Notes: generated by a model from the letters alone, not told the origin. A stretch of 64,000 nt of DNA from Firmicutes bacterium HGW-Firmicutes-4 (GCA_002841405.1 PGZR01000001.1:1-64000), one strand, 5' to 3'; positions 26,284-34,760 are shown, counted from the first letter of the stretch. Made by a program: numbers and translations.

Positions 26284-27053
26284 TCCAATTCCTCCTTTAA
26301 TTTCTCCCAGGGCATCAGGGCCCTTTGGATGCCGGCAATGCCGTAAAACAAGATGATCGATAAGATTACAATCACCAATATCGATGCAAAAACCAAATCC
26401 AGAGCAAAAGCATGCCTGGCTCTTAACATATAAACCCCAAGCCCGGCTTTCCCACCCAGCCATTCTCCGATTACTGCCCCCATAATGCTATAGGTGGCGG
26501 CAATTTTCAGGCCCGAAAAAAAATAAGGGAGGGCACTGGGAAACTTGATTTTAGCAAAAATCTGACTTTTTGTCGCGCCCATTGACCGAACCAGATTAAT
26601 TAGTTCTCCATCTACACTTTGGAGTCCTTCGATCAGGTTTACGGTAATCGGGAAAAAACAGACTAGCACCACTACAAATATTTTGGGGGCGATTCCAAAA
26701 CCAAACCACATCGCCAGTAGCGGGGCAATAACGATAATTGGCACTGTTTGGGAGATTACCAACACTGGATAAATGGCTTTTTTAACCACCGGAAACTGAT
26801 CCATCACAACCGCCATAATCAGCGATAAAAAAACGGCCACCAACAGACCTGTCATCCCTTCAAAAAAGGTTACCCAGGTGTGCATCATGATATCCGCCCA
26901 GTTCACTATCAGGGCATTGACGATATCCGTGGGTGATGGCAAAATGTACCGTTCCACCACCCCCAGGTTAACCACCAGTTCCCATAGGACGAGAATGGCT
27001 AGGATAAAGATAATCGGGATAAGCTTGTCACCGATATTTTGATACTTTCTCAT
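26280..27053 (-). CDS. ABC transporter permease (ThiX-like)
   Basis: Inner-membrane permease of 257 residues with about six hydrophobic segments and the ATPase-contact EAA loop (VRSMGATKSQIFAKIKFPSALPYFF). It belongs to the SsuC/TauC/ThiX type. ATG 27053 is chosen because the longer TTG start at 27083 is further inside the preceding gene; the overlap with the thiamine-binding gene is then 26 bases. It is followed by the substrate-binding gene with a 4-base overlap, a tightly coupled operon. Confidence 0.87.
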   Translation of the reverse strand: MRKYQNIGDKLIPIIFILAILVLWELVVNLGVVERYILPSPTDIVNALIVNWADIMMHTWVTFFEGMTGLLVAVFLSLIMAVVMDQFPVVKKAIYPVLVISQTVPIIVIAPLLAMWFGFGIAPKIFVVVLVCFFPITVNLIEGLQSVDGELINLVRSMGATKSQIFAKIKFPSALPYFFSGLKIAATYSIMGAVIGEWLGGKAGLGVYMLRARHAFALDLVFASILVIVILSIILFYGIAGIQRALMPWEKLKEELE

Positions 27054-27315
27054 TGATTGTGACGCCTTCTTCCTTGTAATCAATTTTTACGATTGAAACC
27101 ACCCGCTCGGCCCCATGCGCAATGCAGATTGACTGAGCTCGCTTAACAATATCCAGGAGTTCATCCAGTTCACCTTCAATCGATGTCTCAAAAGGACCCA
27201 CCACATATTCCAGGCCGGTTTGACTAATCATCTCAATCACCTGATCCACCACAAAATAAATTTCACTGTCCCGAACCACCGGTAATACCTGTAAGCTTAG
27301 ATTTACCTTTGCCAA
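27028..27315 (-). CDS. Thiamine-binding protein, MTH1187/YkoF-like
   Basis: About 95 residues of the small MTH1187 (Thiamine_BP) fold: VNLSLQVLPVV, the GLEYVVGPFETSIEGE segment and the C-terminal ERVVSIVKIDYK strand. These proteins bind thiamine or its pyrimidine part in the cytoplasm. TTG 27315 is 8 bases after GGAGG and gives the family's usual MAKVNLSLQ start; ATG 27330 overlaps that site and has none of its own. First gene of the operon, directly downstream of the 51-bp palindrome and sigma-54 promoter. Confidence 0.8.
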   Translation of the reverse strand: MAKVNLSLQVLPVVRDSEIYFVVDQVIEMISQTGLEYVVGPFETSIEGELDELLDIVKRAQSICIAHGAERVVSIVKIDYKEEGVTINEKVSKYR

Positions 27316-27332
27316 AATTCTCACCTCCATGA

Positions 27333-27383
27333 CTTATTTAAAATACAACGAATCAAATTTTGATTCGTTGTATTTTAAATAAG
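27333..27383. repeat. Perfect 51-bp palindrome in the promoter/leader of the transporter operon
   Basis: Arms 27333-27357 and 27359-27383 are exact reverse complements (25 bp each) around a single central base. The right arm reaches the -12 element of the sigma-54 promoter, and the predicted transcription start (about 27372) falls inside it. It is AT-rich with a GC-poor centre. Confidence 0.85.
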
Positions 27384-27398
27384 CAGTTTTTGTGCCAA
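27382..27398 (-). promoter_or_regulatory. Sigma-54 promoter of the thiamine-precursor transporter operon
   Basis: On the minus strand it reads TGGCAC-AAAAA-CTGCT, GG and GC 12 bases apart. The -24 box is perfect; the -12 box has CTGC instead of TTGC. Transcription would start near 27372. Confidence 0.72.
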
Positions 27399-27488
27399 CA
27401 ATTAATATTGACAGCTATTATTTTAACACATTTTTTGCATTACCGGTTTTATTCCCTCGATAGCTTCTCATTTTTGTCTCACAAAATT

Positions 27489-27520
27489 TCTCGAAATGAG
27501 AAATTAATCTCATTTCGAGA
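27489..27520. promoter_or_regulatory. Candidate activator sites (UAS) of the transporter promoter
   Basis: TCTCG-AAA-TGAGA at 27489-27501 and its exact reverse complement TCTCA-TTT-CGAGA at 27508-27520: the same 13-bp element in both orientations, about 95-125 bases upstream of the -24 box. Further TCTCA half-sites at 27467-27471 and 27477-27481. Confidence 0.6.
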
Positions 27521-27612
27521 AAAAAACATACTTAAACAAGTAAACGAATCATTGGCTTTTGGAATAATTATATCTGATCAATACGGCAAACATATTTGAC
27601 TCTCTTTACAAT

Positions 27613-28101
27613 TTATTCCGGATAAACTGAAACAGGTTCTGGCCATTCAAAACTTTCTTCAGGCCCATATAGCTCAACAATACATTTCAAATCATCACGG
27701 GTTTCCCTGTAATCATAATGGAAGTTATTTCCCCAGTAACCGTATTGAAGGGGTTTTAAATCATTTTTGTCGCAAAATCCCAGCGCACTTTGATATGATT
27801 CTGTATCCATCGCCACATGATGAATCCCTTCTCCATGTTCTCTCAAAAATCGTGCATAATCACTTATTTCATCCAATGGTTCAATCAATTCCCATTGTAC
27901 GCTTCCAACATCTGCAAGTGCGAGACGCATTGCATAATCGATGCGTTTACCGCCAACACTCATGTCCGCAACAGTATCTTTATTAAACTCATATATTTTC
28001 CAAGGTCCAATTCCATATTTGTCCGCGTATGTCCTAACTGTAGCATCCAGATCTTTCACAACAATACCAACTTGCAACAAATTCGTAAATACTGGGTTCA
28101 T
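27613..28101 (-). CDS. VOC (glyoxalase/epimerase-like) family protein
   Basis: 162 residues with two paired beta-alpha-beta modules. It begins LLQVGIVVKDLDATV (Gln where methylmalonyl-CoA epimerases have a metal-binding His), then GEGIHHVAMDT (His) and CIVELYGP (Glu), so a metal site is at least partly kept. The length is that of methylmalonyl-CoA epimerase relatives. The gene follows butanediol dehydrogenase by 36 bases and shares its sigma-54 promoter. Its substrate is unknown; interconversion of acetoin forms or disposal of a reactive dicarbonyl would fit the context but is only a guess. Confidence 0.75.
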   Translation of the reverse strand: MNPVFTNLLQVGIVVKDLDATVRTYADKYGIGPWKIYEFNKDTVADMSVGGKRIDYAMRLALADVGSVQWELIEPLDEISDYARFLREHGEGIHHVAMDTESYQSALGFCDKNDLKPLQYGYWGNNFHYDYRETRDDLKCIVELYGPEESFEWPEPVSVYPE

Positions 28102-28137
28102 TGGATTTTTCTCCTTTTCACCATAATAAACTTTTTA

Positions 28138-29196
28138 TCAATATGGTTTTACAATAATTTTAACATTCTCATCTTTTCGATTAACGAGCTCTTCAAATCC
28201 TTTTTCAATAATATCGTCAATATTTATTCTTCCTGTAACCAGCGGTGAAATATCAATTCGTCCGTCGGATACTAAATCAATTGCTGTTTTAAAATCCCCG
28301 GCATAAGCTAACGAGCCGATAACAGTCTTATCAGTGAATACAATCGTATTCATCTGGAGGCTTGTTTCTTTTTCATAGATCCCGCTGAGAATTATTTTCC
28401 CACCAGTTCGCGCAACTTCAATAGCTATTGGGGTTACCTTGTCACTTCCGATACATTCAAAAACAACATCTGGCCCAATACCATCTGTCAGTTCCAAAAT
28501 CCGTGCTTTTATGTCAATTTCAGTCGGATCGAGAACTTCGTGAGCACCCATTTTTGCTGCAAATTCTTTTCTGGCTTTTGCCACTTCCACTACATAGATT
28601 TTTCCAGCACCAGCGGCTCTGGCGGCCAGAAGTGTGCACAATCCAATCGTTCCTGCTCCAAAAATTACCACACTTTCTCCTTCAATAAGCGGACCTGAGC
28701 GTACTGCATGAATACCTACTGAAAGTGGTTCAATTAAAGCACCTGCTTCAAAAGACATATTATCTGGCATCTTATATAAGGTATAGTCTGGAACGACAAC
28801 ATATTCTGCAAAAGCGCCGTCCGTCATTAAGCCAGTAAATGCCAGTTTTTCGCACACATTGTACATTCCCAATTTACAGGGATTGCACTCGTGACAGACC
28901 CAACAAGCATCTGGAGCAACTCTATCCCCTACCTTAAATCCTTCTACTTTAGAGCCTGCTTCAACAATCGTACCTGAAAATTCATGACCAAGCGTAATCG
29001 GGGCTGTCCCGCCAGTTAACGGATGAGGTGTCGTAGTTGGTATAAAGATTGGTCCTGCAAGATACTCATGTAAATCGGAACCACAAATTCCACACCACTC
29101 AACTTTAATTTTTACAAAATTTTCTCCCGGTAACTTGGGCTCAGAAACATCCATAACTCTGACATCTTTTTTTCCATACCATACTGCGGCTTTCAT
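28138..29196 (-). CDS. (R,R)-butanediol/acetoin dehydrogenase, zinc-dependent MDR family
   Basis: 352 residues, a medium-chain zinc alcohol dehydrogenase: catalytic zinc ligand Cys in EWCGICGSDLHEY and GHEFSG, structural zinc cysteines in CWVCHECNPCKLGMYNVC, and the NAD fold GAGTIGLCTLLAA. The DLHEYLAGPIFIP stretch is typical of 2,3-butanediol dehydrogenases. It oxidises butanediol to acetoin (or the reverse) with NAD. AAAGGAG ribosome binding site. A strong -24/-12 promoter lies 106 bases upstream of the ATG. Sorbitol or threonine dehydrogenase would be alternatives; the aco neighbours favour butanediol. Confidence 0.87.
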   Translation of the reverse strand: MKAAVWYGKKDVRVMDVSEPKLPGENFVKIKVEWCGICGSDLHEYLAGPIFIPTTTPHPLTGGTAPITLGHEFSGTIVEAGSKVEGFKVGDRVAPDACWVCHECNPCKLGMYNVCEKLAFTGLMTDGAFAEYVVVPDYTLYKMPDNMSFEAGALIEPLSVGIHAVRSGPLIEGESVVIFGAGTIGLCTLLAARAAGAGKIYVVEVAKARKEFAAKMGAHEVLDPTEIDIKARILELTDGIGPDVVFECIGSDKVTPIAIEVARTGGKIILSGIYEKETSLQMNTIVFTDKTVIGSLAYAGDFKTAIDLVSDGRIDISPLVTGRINIDDIIEKGFEELVNRKDENVKIIVKPY

Positions 29197-29301
29197 TATA
29201 TTCTCCTTTCAATCTGATCTTTCACCTAAATCCAATAACCAAATCTAAATAATCTCAACCTCCATTCTAGTTCTTTTGAAATTAAATTTAAGTTTAAATA
29301 T

Positions 29302-29318
29302 AGCAATTATTGTGCCAG
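29302..29318 (-). promoter_or_regulatory. Sigma-54 promoter of the butanediol dehydrogenase unit
   Basis: On the minus strand it reads TGGCACA-ATAA-TTGCT, both elements matching the consensus. The leader to the ATG is about 95 bases. It overlaps the region directly after the activator gene's stop. Confidence 0.82.
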
Positions 29319-29337
29319 ATTTTAAGGCAATGAAATT

Positions 29338-30729
29338 TCAAATGCTACGGACATGTATATCATAGGCTTTAATTTTTCGATAAATGGTTGCCTTGCTGAT
29401 GCTGAGCTCTTCGGCAGCCTTGACGGCATTCCCTTTATTAAGCAATAACGCATGCTCAATACTGTTTTTTTCGAGGTCTCTCAGCGTCTCGCCTTCACTC
29501 TCATTAAAAATGGTTTGCTCATCTTTTTCTTTTACCAGCGCTTCGATATCATCAATCTGATCACCCATTGACATATAGTACCCTCGCTGGACGATATTTT
29601 TGAGTTCCCTCACATTTCCTTCCCACTTGTATTCCTGAAGCTTTTCGGCAAATTTTTCAGTAAAATATTTATTAGCACCACTATTTTCCTGATTTAATTG
29701 TTGCAGAAAGTATTGACCTAATACCATTATGTCTTCTCGTCTTCTTTTAAGTGGAACCAATCTCAGGTTTATAACATTAAGCCTGAAATACAGATCCTGC
29801 CTGAAGGCATCCTTGGACATTTCATTAAGAAGATTTCGGTTGGTTGCTGCAATAATTCGGACATCAAGCTTTCTTTCATAATTTCCGCCAATTCGCATCA
29901 CTTTATTTTCATCCAATACTCTTAATAATTTCGGTTGCATCTCCATTGGAATTTCTCCGATTTCGTCGAGAAACAGGGTTCCGCCATTAGCCAGTTCAAA
30001 TTTTCCGGGCATTCCCCCTTTGACGGCACCGGTAAATGAACCGGTTTCATAGCCAAAGAACTCACTCTCAACCAGCTCCTTGGGAATGGCTGCACAATTA
30101 ATCGCAATAAAGGGACCGTTGCGCCGCTGGCTTTCGTTGTGAATGGATTGGGCAAACAGTTCCTTGCCGGTCCCGCTTTCGCCTTCGATTAGAACCGAAC
30201 AATTCGTTTTGGAAATTCGCTTAGCCGTATTAATCAGCTCCAGCATGGTCTTATTCTTAGTAATAATCTTGTCAAAGGTATAGTTGGCCCGAAAGCCAGC
30301 CAGTTTGTTGATCTCTTTACGAACCTGTTTAGACTCCCGAATAACCAGTACCGCTCCCATAACTTTCTCGTTGGATGCGACCGGGGTAATATCCAGAAAA
30401 CAGTCGATTTTTCGGGGTCCGACAAAAAGGGTAATATCGGAATAAGAGAATTTTCGTTTGTTTATCAGAATATTGTCAACCACATCAATGTCTGTTAATA
30501 CATCACTCATATCCAGCTTTAAAATATCTTCTTCGCTCATTTGAAATAGCTCGGAAATCTTATGGTTAAACTTTTTCACGCGCAACTCGGTATCAATGAT
30601 CATCAGCCCGTTGAGAATTGAATCCAGAGCTACATCCATTAATAGGTATGAATCGACAATTTCATGCCGCATTTCCCGGGTTAGCGCATCTCCGTTTTTC
30701 AATTTTGCCATCAGAGTCTTTATTTCCAT
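29338..30729 (-). CDS. Sigma-54-dependent transcriptional activator (AcoR-like)
   Basis: 463 residues. A PAS-type sensor domain (about 35-135: LDSILNGLMIIDTELRVKKFN) precedes the AAA+ domain: Walker A GESGTGKE, the sigma-54 contact loop GSFTGA (usually GAFTGA), Walker B GTLFLDEIGE, and the arginine-finger region. A Fis-type helix-turn-helix (GNAVKAAEELSISKATIYRKI) ends it. It is shorter than classical AcoR and lacks the GAF domain, so the inducer sensor differs. ATG 30729 follows GGAGG by 8 bases. Position among three -24/-12 promoters makes it the likely activator of aco, transporter and butanediol genes. Confidence 0.9.
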   Translation of the reverse strand: MEIKTLMAKLKNGDALTREMRHEIVDSYLLMDVALDSILNGLMIIDTELRVKKFNHKISELFQMSEEDILKLDMSDVLTDIDVVDNILINKRKFSYSDITLFVGPRKIDCFLDITPVASNEKVMGAVLVIRESKQVRKEINKLAGFRANYTFDKIITKNKTMLELINTAKRISKTNCSVLIEGESGTGKELFAQSIHNESQRRNGPFIAINCAAIPKELVESEFFGYETGSFTGAVKGGMPGKFELANGGTLFLDEIGEIPMEMQPKLLRVLDENKVMRIGGNYERKLDVRIIAATNRNLLNEMSKDAFRQDLYFRLNVINLRLVPLKRRREDIMVLGQYFLQQLNQENSGANKYFTEKFAEKLQEYKWEGNVRELKNIVQRGYYMSMGDQIDDIEALVKEKDEQTIFNESEGETLRDLEKNSIEHALLLNKGNAVKAAEELSISKATIYRKIKAYDIHVRSI

Positions 30730-30862
30730 GAATTTTACCTCCAAATGAATCACCAATTCTACCATAATATTCTATGTTATAGCCACGATGCGGCTTTCCT
30801 GACAGACATCAGATGATTTGCATAGCTGGTTACTTATGGAATATCCGGCGCTGCTGCCTTTC

Positions 30863-32371
30863 CTATTTTTCCGACATCGATGAGGTTATACTTACCCGCA
30901 GTTCACCATTATAAGAACCACTGGGTAAGTGTTCGGTGCGGCCATTGAAAATTTGCTGGGCGGCCACCGCATAGGACCGGGCAATGCTGGCGAAGGATCC
31001 TTGTTTGACAGTGGGGTTGATATTTTTAGTGATAATTGAAATGGTCCGGTCTGCGTTTTTCAAGATTTCAAAGACTCGAAAATTCTGAGGATAATCGCGG
31101 AGCGATGCCGTTTCAACCACCCAAAACCCACGTTCTGGCTGATCCGGATCCGGGGATATTATCGGGGTAATGGTATTGCGGTGACGATGCCCGGCGACCC
31201 AAAGGATCAGATTGGGATAAGACTGCAGTTTTTCAATTAGTTCCATTTCCGACACCGGGGAAATCGTACTCCAGGACATAAAAGGTCTGGTTAAGGGTTC
31301 CTGGTATTCCACCCCAATGGGGATATGAGCGGCGATAATCATTATCTGACCGGCTTGTTGACCGGCCTCCAATTCTGCCACCAGCCAGTCAAAACGCGAC
31401 CGATCCAAGGAGCCATGGGCATAACCCTGAACGTTGGGCTCGTCATCCCGTTGGGTATTATCAAGCACAATGACCTTGATAGAAACCCCTTCTTTGGGCT
31501 CAAAGCTGTAACAGGCAAAACCAGTTTCCAGATGTTCATCGGTGAATCCATGACCGATGGGATGGGTTTCGGTATTGAAAAATTCCTTCATCCATTCCAC
31601 CCGGGACAGAAACCGCCGGTCGGGATCTTCAGAAACTGCTTTCTGCGGTTTATCCGGCCAGATATGATCATGGTTACCAATAATCTGATACCAGGGGATC
31701 TGCTGATTCAGTCCCACCGCCATAAATTCGTCATAAAAATCTTTCCGGGGGCCAATCCGGGGATTGGCATTGATGCCAAAATCCAGATTTATTTCTTTGC
31801 CATCAAAAATATCGATCGACCAGCGGAGTTCGTTATACATGGCATTGTTGGTGTTATCACCCATCGATAAACCGAAATCGAGGGGATTTTGGTGATGAAT
31901 GGCATTAACTGAATGAATGGCCCCATCTAATACGTGGGTGGTATAATGCATCATCTCTGAATACACTGACACAATGCCGCCGCCGCATTTTGAATAAATT
32001 CCGTGGGCCGGAAACTCCCCGTCGGTGATGTGGATATCGGTTATGGCAAAAAAATGGAGCAGCTGTTCGGGCTGATTTCCGACGGGATGCTGATAACCAA
32101 CCGGCATCAGATCCAGACGCAATTCCGGTTCGAGATCAGACACGATGGTCCATCCGCCATAGCCTTCTTGTGCATATCGGATGATTTCAGTGTCCTCCAC
32201 CTGAGGTGAGGTGGCGATTACCGGATCCAGAAAAAAGGTATAGCTTTCTTTTTCAGAATGGAAGTCGCTTTCTTCTTCAGTTACTGGCACCGCAACAGGG
32301 CTAATCAGGTGTTCTATTTCTTTAAGCTGCTTTGATAAGCGATTTGCTTTTTTTGAACGTTTATTTCCCAT
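30863..32371 (-). CDS. Metallophosphoesterase, TIGR03768-like
   Basis: 502 residues with the calcineurin-type metal motifs in order: ITDIHITD (DxH), SMGDNTNN (GD), IGNHDHI (GNHD), AAHIPIG and GHRHRNTI. The N-terminal 50 residues are polar and there is no signal peptide. The large spacing and the extra C-terminal part match a family I recall as TIGR03768 metallophosphoesterases, whose natural substrate is unknown. It is 9 bases downstream of the AmrS-like gene, so likely co-transcribed with it. No terminator was found after it. Confidence 0.8.
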   Translation of the reverse strand: MGNKRSKKANRLSKQLKEIEHLISPVAVPVTEEESDFHSEKESYTFFLDPVIATSPQVEDTEIIRYAQEGYGGWTIVSDLEPELRLDLMPVGYQHPVGNQPEQLLHFFAITDIHITDGEFPAHGIYSKCGGGIVSVYSEMMHYTTHVLDGAIHSVNAIHHQNPLDFGLSMGDNTNNAMYNELRWSIDIFDGKEINLDFGINANPRIGPRKDFYDEFMAVGLNQQIPWYQIIGNHDHIWPDKPQKAVSEDPDRRFLSRVEWMKEFFNTETHPIGHGFTDEHLETGFACYSFEPKEGVSIKVIVLDNTQRDDEPNVQGYAHGSLDRSRFDWLVAELEAGQQAGQIMIIAAHIPIGVEYQEPLTRPFMSWSTISPVSEMELIEKLQSYPNLILWVAGHRHRNTITPIISPDPDQPERGFWVVETASLRDYPQNFRVFEILKNADRTISIITKNINPTVKQGSFASIARSYAVAAQQIFNGRTEHLPSGSYNGELRVSITSSMSEK

Positions 32372-32380
32372 TGGTCTGCC

Positions 32381-33211
32381 TCAACAATTTCCAGCATAGA
32401 CAAAGTCCAGCGATTCTCTGGCAATATCTGCCAAATGATAAACCTGCGCAACATCGGTGGCATCTCGATCCATCATTTCATATCGGGGAAAAAAGCGGGA
32501 CAGGTGGAGGGGGATTGTTCGCCCCACCGAACCCAGCCACTGAGACAAGGTCCGGATTTCCGCTTCACTGTCATTCTCGCCAGGAACAATCAGGGTGGTC
32601 ACTTCCACATGACAGGTTTCACTGGCAATTCTGATGGCCTGTTTGACCGTTTCCAGATCGCCGTTGATTTTTTTATAAAATTTTTCATTGAATGCTTTTA
32701 AATCGATGTTCAGGGCATCGATATCGGGGAGAATTTCCCGCAACGGTTCTTCACAAAAACAGCCATTAGTCACCAGTACATTTTTTAAGCCGTTCTTTTT
32801 GGCCTCCTGGGCGCAATCCCGGACAAATTCATAACCGACCAGGGGCTCGTTATAGGTATAGGCCAGACCAATATTCCCCTCACCCACCAGTCTGAGGGCA
32901 TTGGCCACCAGGCTTTGGGGAGTCATTCGGCGACCATGGGCTTCTTCCCTGCCGGCCATCGAAATTTCGTAGTTCTGACAAAATGAACATCTTAAATTGC
33001 AGCCGAAACTGCCCACCGACAAAATCCGCGAGCCCGGATAAAAATGCCGCAACGGTTTTTTTTCAATGGGATCGAGGGCAATGGCCGTAACTACTCCATA
33101 ATTCAAATCTTCAATGACATCTGACCGGTTAATCCGAGCCCGGCAAAATCCAACCTCCGCCTCATCCAGTTTGCAATGATGGGGACAGAGCCGACATGCT
33201 ATTTTACTCAC
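32381..33211 (-). CDS. AmmeMemoRadiSam-type radical SAM protein (AmrS-like)
   Basis: 276 residues with the iron-sulfur motif CNLRCSFC (CxxxCxxC) after GSFGCN, and an N-terminal pair CRLCPHHC plus CRARINR. These are hallmarks of AmrS, found in a conserved system with AmmeMemoRadiSam partners whose biochemical task is not settled. The partner genes are not in the window. The GTG start (33211) follows GGGTGG by 7 bases and gives the family's usual start (SKIACRLCPHHCKLDEAEVGFC); the longer frame from 33250 lacks a ribosome binding site. It precedes the metallophosphoesterase. Confidence 0.85.
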   Translation of the reverse strand: MSKIACRLCPHHCKLDEAEVGFCRARINRSDVIEDLNYGVVTAIALDPIEKKPLRHFYPGSRILSVGSFGCNLRCSFCQNYEISMAGREEAHGRRMTPQSLVANALRLVGEGNIGLAYTYNEPLVGYEFVRDCAQEAKKNGLKNVLVTNGCFCEEPLREILPDIDALNIDLKAFNEKFYKKINGDLETVKQAIRIASETCHVEVTTLIVPGENDSEAEIRTLSQWLGSVGRTIPLHLSRFFPRYEMMDRDATDVAQVYHLADIARESLDFVYAGNC

Positions 33212-33289
33212 AGTTTTTCCACCCTTCGTTGATTTGCACAACCAAACCATCCCTCATTTCAGAGTTATGGACGTTTGTATGCAATAAAA

Positions 33290-33315
33290 AAGGAAAACTT
33301 CATGATGTCTTCCTT
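33290..33315 (-). terminator. Intrinsic terminator of the NAD operon
   Basis: On the minus strand AAGGAAGAC pairs with GTTTTCCTT (nine pairs, one G-U) and is followed by six T residues, about 45 bases after the niaR stop. Confidence 0.7.
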
Positions 33316-33361
33316 CATTTTATATGCTATTCTTTTCATACCCACATCCTGGGTTTAAAAA

Positions 33362-33874
33362 TCACTCTCCAGTGATTAAATATCCTTTTTCATGCAAACT
33401 TTTTTCGACAGCACGAAGAATGCTATCCGCTTCGGCTTCGACGGTATGATAATGATACTTGTTGGTGAGTTTCATCAATGGGCTGGTCTTTTTTTCTTTC
33501 AGTCCAGCCACAAAGGCATCCACGTCTTCCCGGGTGGCCAGAAATAAATCGACCTGAATCTTTCCGTAGATGTCATGAATAATAAAAACATCCTTTACCA
33601 CCCCCCCGGCGTCAACGATGGTGTAAAGTTCATCACCGATTTCTTCGTGACTGTGATACACTTTGAATATTTTCTCCTTAGGTGCCGGATCGACGATGAT
33701 ATAGCCTTTATTCGTCGAAATGATATTGTAATTAGCAGCCTTCAGGAGGGCAATATCCTGGACTATACTTTGCCGGCTGACCTGGAAAATTTCGGATAAG
33801 GTGGTTCCTGAAACCGGTTCTCGGGAAGACCGGAGTGTCTTGACAATATCTTCCTGTCGTTGCTGTTTTTTCAT
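33362..33874 (-). CDS. niaR: Niacin-responsive repressor NiaR
   Basis: 170 residues: N-terminal HTH_11 domain (IVKTLRSSREPVSGTTLSEIFQVSRQSIVQDI) and a C-terminal 3H domain with the histidines in KVYHSHEEI, IIHDIYG and NKYHYHTVE. NiaR represses NAD biosynthesis and niacin uptake genes when nicotinate is present. It is the last gene of nadA-nadB-nadC-niaR, about 37 bases after nadC, so it would control its own operon. A GAGTG ribosome binding site lies upstream. Confidence 0.9.
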   Translation of the reverse strand: MKKQQRQEDIVKTLRSSREPVSGTTLSEIFQVSRQSIVQDIALLKAANYNIISTNKGYIIVDPAPKEKIFKVYHSHEEIGDELYTIVDAGGVVKDVFIIHDIYGKIQVDLFLATREDVDAFVAGLKEKKTSPLMKLTNKYHYHTVEAEADSILRAVEKSLHEKGYLITGE

Positions 33875-33911
33875 GATTTACACTCCTCGTATAATATGTT
33901 TGGTGCAATTC

Positions 33912-34760
33912 TTATAAAATCCGTAGGTCTTTCATCGATAAATCAAGAATCGGCGAGGAATGGGTCAGGGCCCCGCAGGAGATAAAATCCACTCCGATCT
34001 CACCAAGCTCTTTTAACCGCGCTTCGGTCACATTCCCGGAACATTCGGTTATTGCTCTGGCCTTGACAATTTTAATGGCGGTCTTCATGGTCTCCACATC
34101 CATATTATCCAGCATGATGATGTCTGCCCCAGCTTCCAGAGCTTCACTGAGCATCTCCAGATTTTCAACTTCAACTTCAATCTTGCGAACAAAAGGAGCA
34201 TATTTTTTTGTCGCAGCAATGGCTTCTTTTAACCCACCGGCAGCATTGATATGATTATCTTTGATCAGAATGCCATCGGATAAATTATAGCGGTGGTTAT
34301 AACCACCGCCGACCGTAACGGCATATTTTTCGAAAATCCGCATATTTGGTGTGGTTTTTCGGGTGTCCAGCAATCTGGTTTGGGTGCCAGTTAAATAACC
34401 CACCAACTTCCGGGTATGGGTGGCGATACCGCTCATCCGCTGCAGATAATTCAAGGCAGTTCGCTCGCCGGAAAGCAGGGTTCGGGCATCGGCTGTCACA
34501 ACCGCCAAAAGATCACCTGGTTTAACGGTATCGCCATCGCTGACATATTTTTCTACTGTGGCACTGCCATCCAGGAGTTCAAAGGTTCGCTGGTAAACCG
34601 CCAGACCGGCAATAATGCCCGCCTCTTTGGCAATCAGATTTACCTGGGCTTTGACCCCCGCTTTGATGACCGCATTGGTGGTGATATCCTCACTGGTAAT
34701 ATCCTCCTGCAGCGCCTGTAAAATAAGAGGGTCCATATTAAGCTTTATCAATTCGTTCAA
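33912..34760 (-). CDS. nadC: Nicotinate-nucleotide pyrophosphorylase (quinolinate phosphoribosyltransferase)
   Basis: Converts quinolinate and PRPP to nicotinate mononucleotide with CO2 release. 282 residues, with ALQEDITSEDITTNAV, the PRPP-binding RMSGIATHTRKLV, TRKTTPNMRIFEKYAV, GGGYNHRYNLSDGILIKDNHI and GADIIMLDNM. The frame starts at TTG 34760, 8-9 bases after GGAG, overlapping nadB by 23 bases. ATG 34736 is the alternative start, beyond the nadB stop. Confidence 0.94.
   Translation of the reverse strand: MNELIKLNMDPLILQALQEDITSEDITTNAVIKAGVKAQVNLIAKEAGIIAGLAVYQRTFELLDGSATVEKYVSDGDTVKPGDLLAVVTADARTLLSGERTALNYLQRMSGIATHTRKLVGYLTGTQTRLLDTRKTTPNMRIFEKYAVTVGGGYNHRYNLSDGILIKDNHINAAGGLKEAIAATKKYAPFVRKIEVEVENLEMLSEALEAGADIIMLDNMDVETMKTAIKIVKARAITECSGNVTEARLKELGEIGVDFISCGALTHSSPILDLSMKDLRIL

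Noticed and set aside
27315-27600. TPP riboswitch in front of the thiamine-precursor transporter
   Set aside because: No THI-box pattern (CUGAGA with its partner region) was seen. The region holds the palindrome, the sigma-54 promoter and activator-like sites instead.
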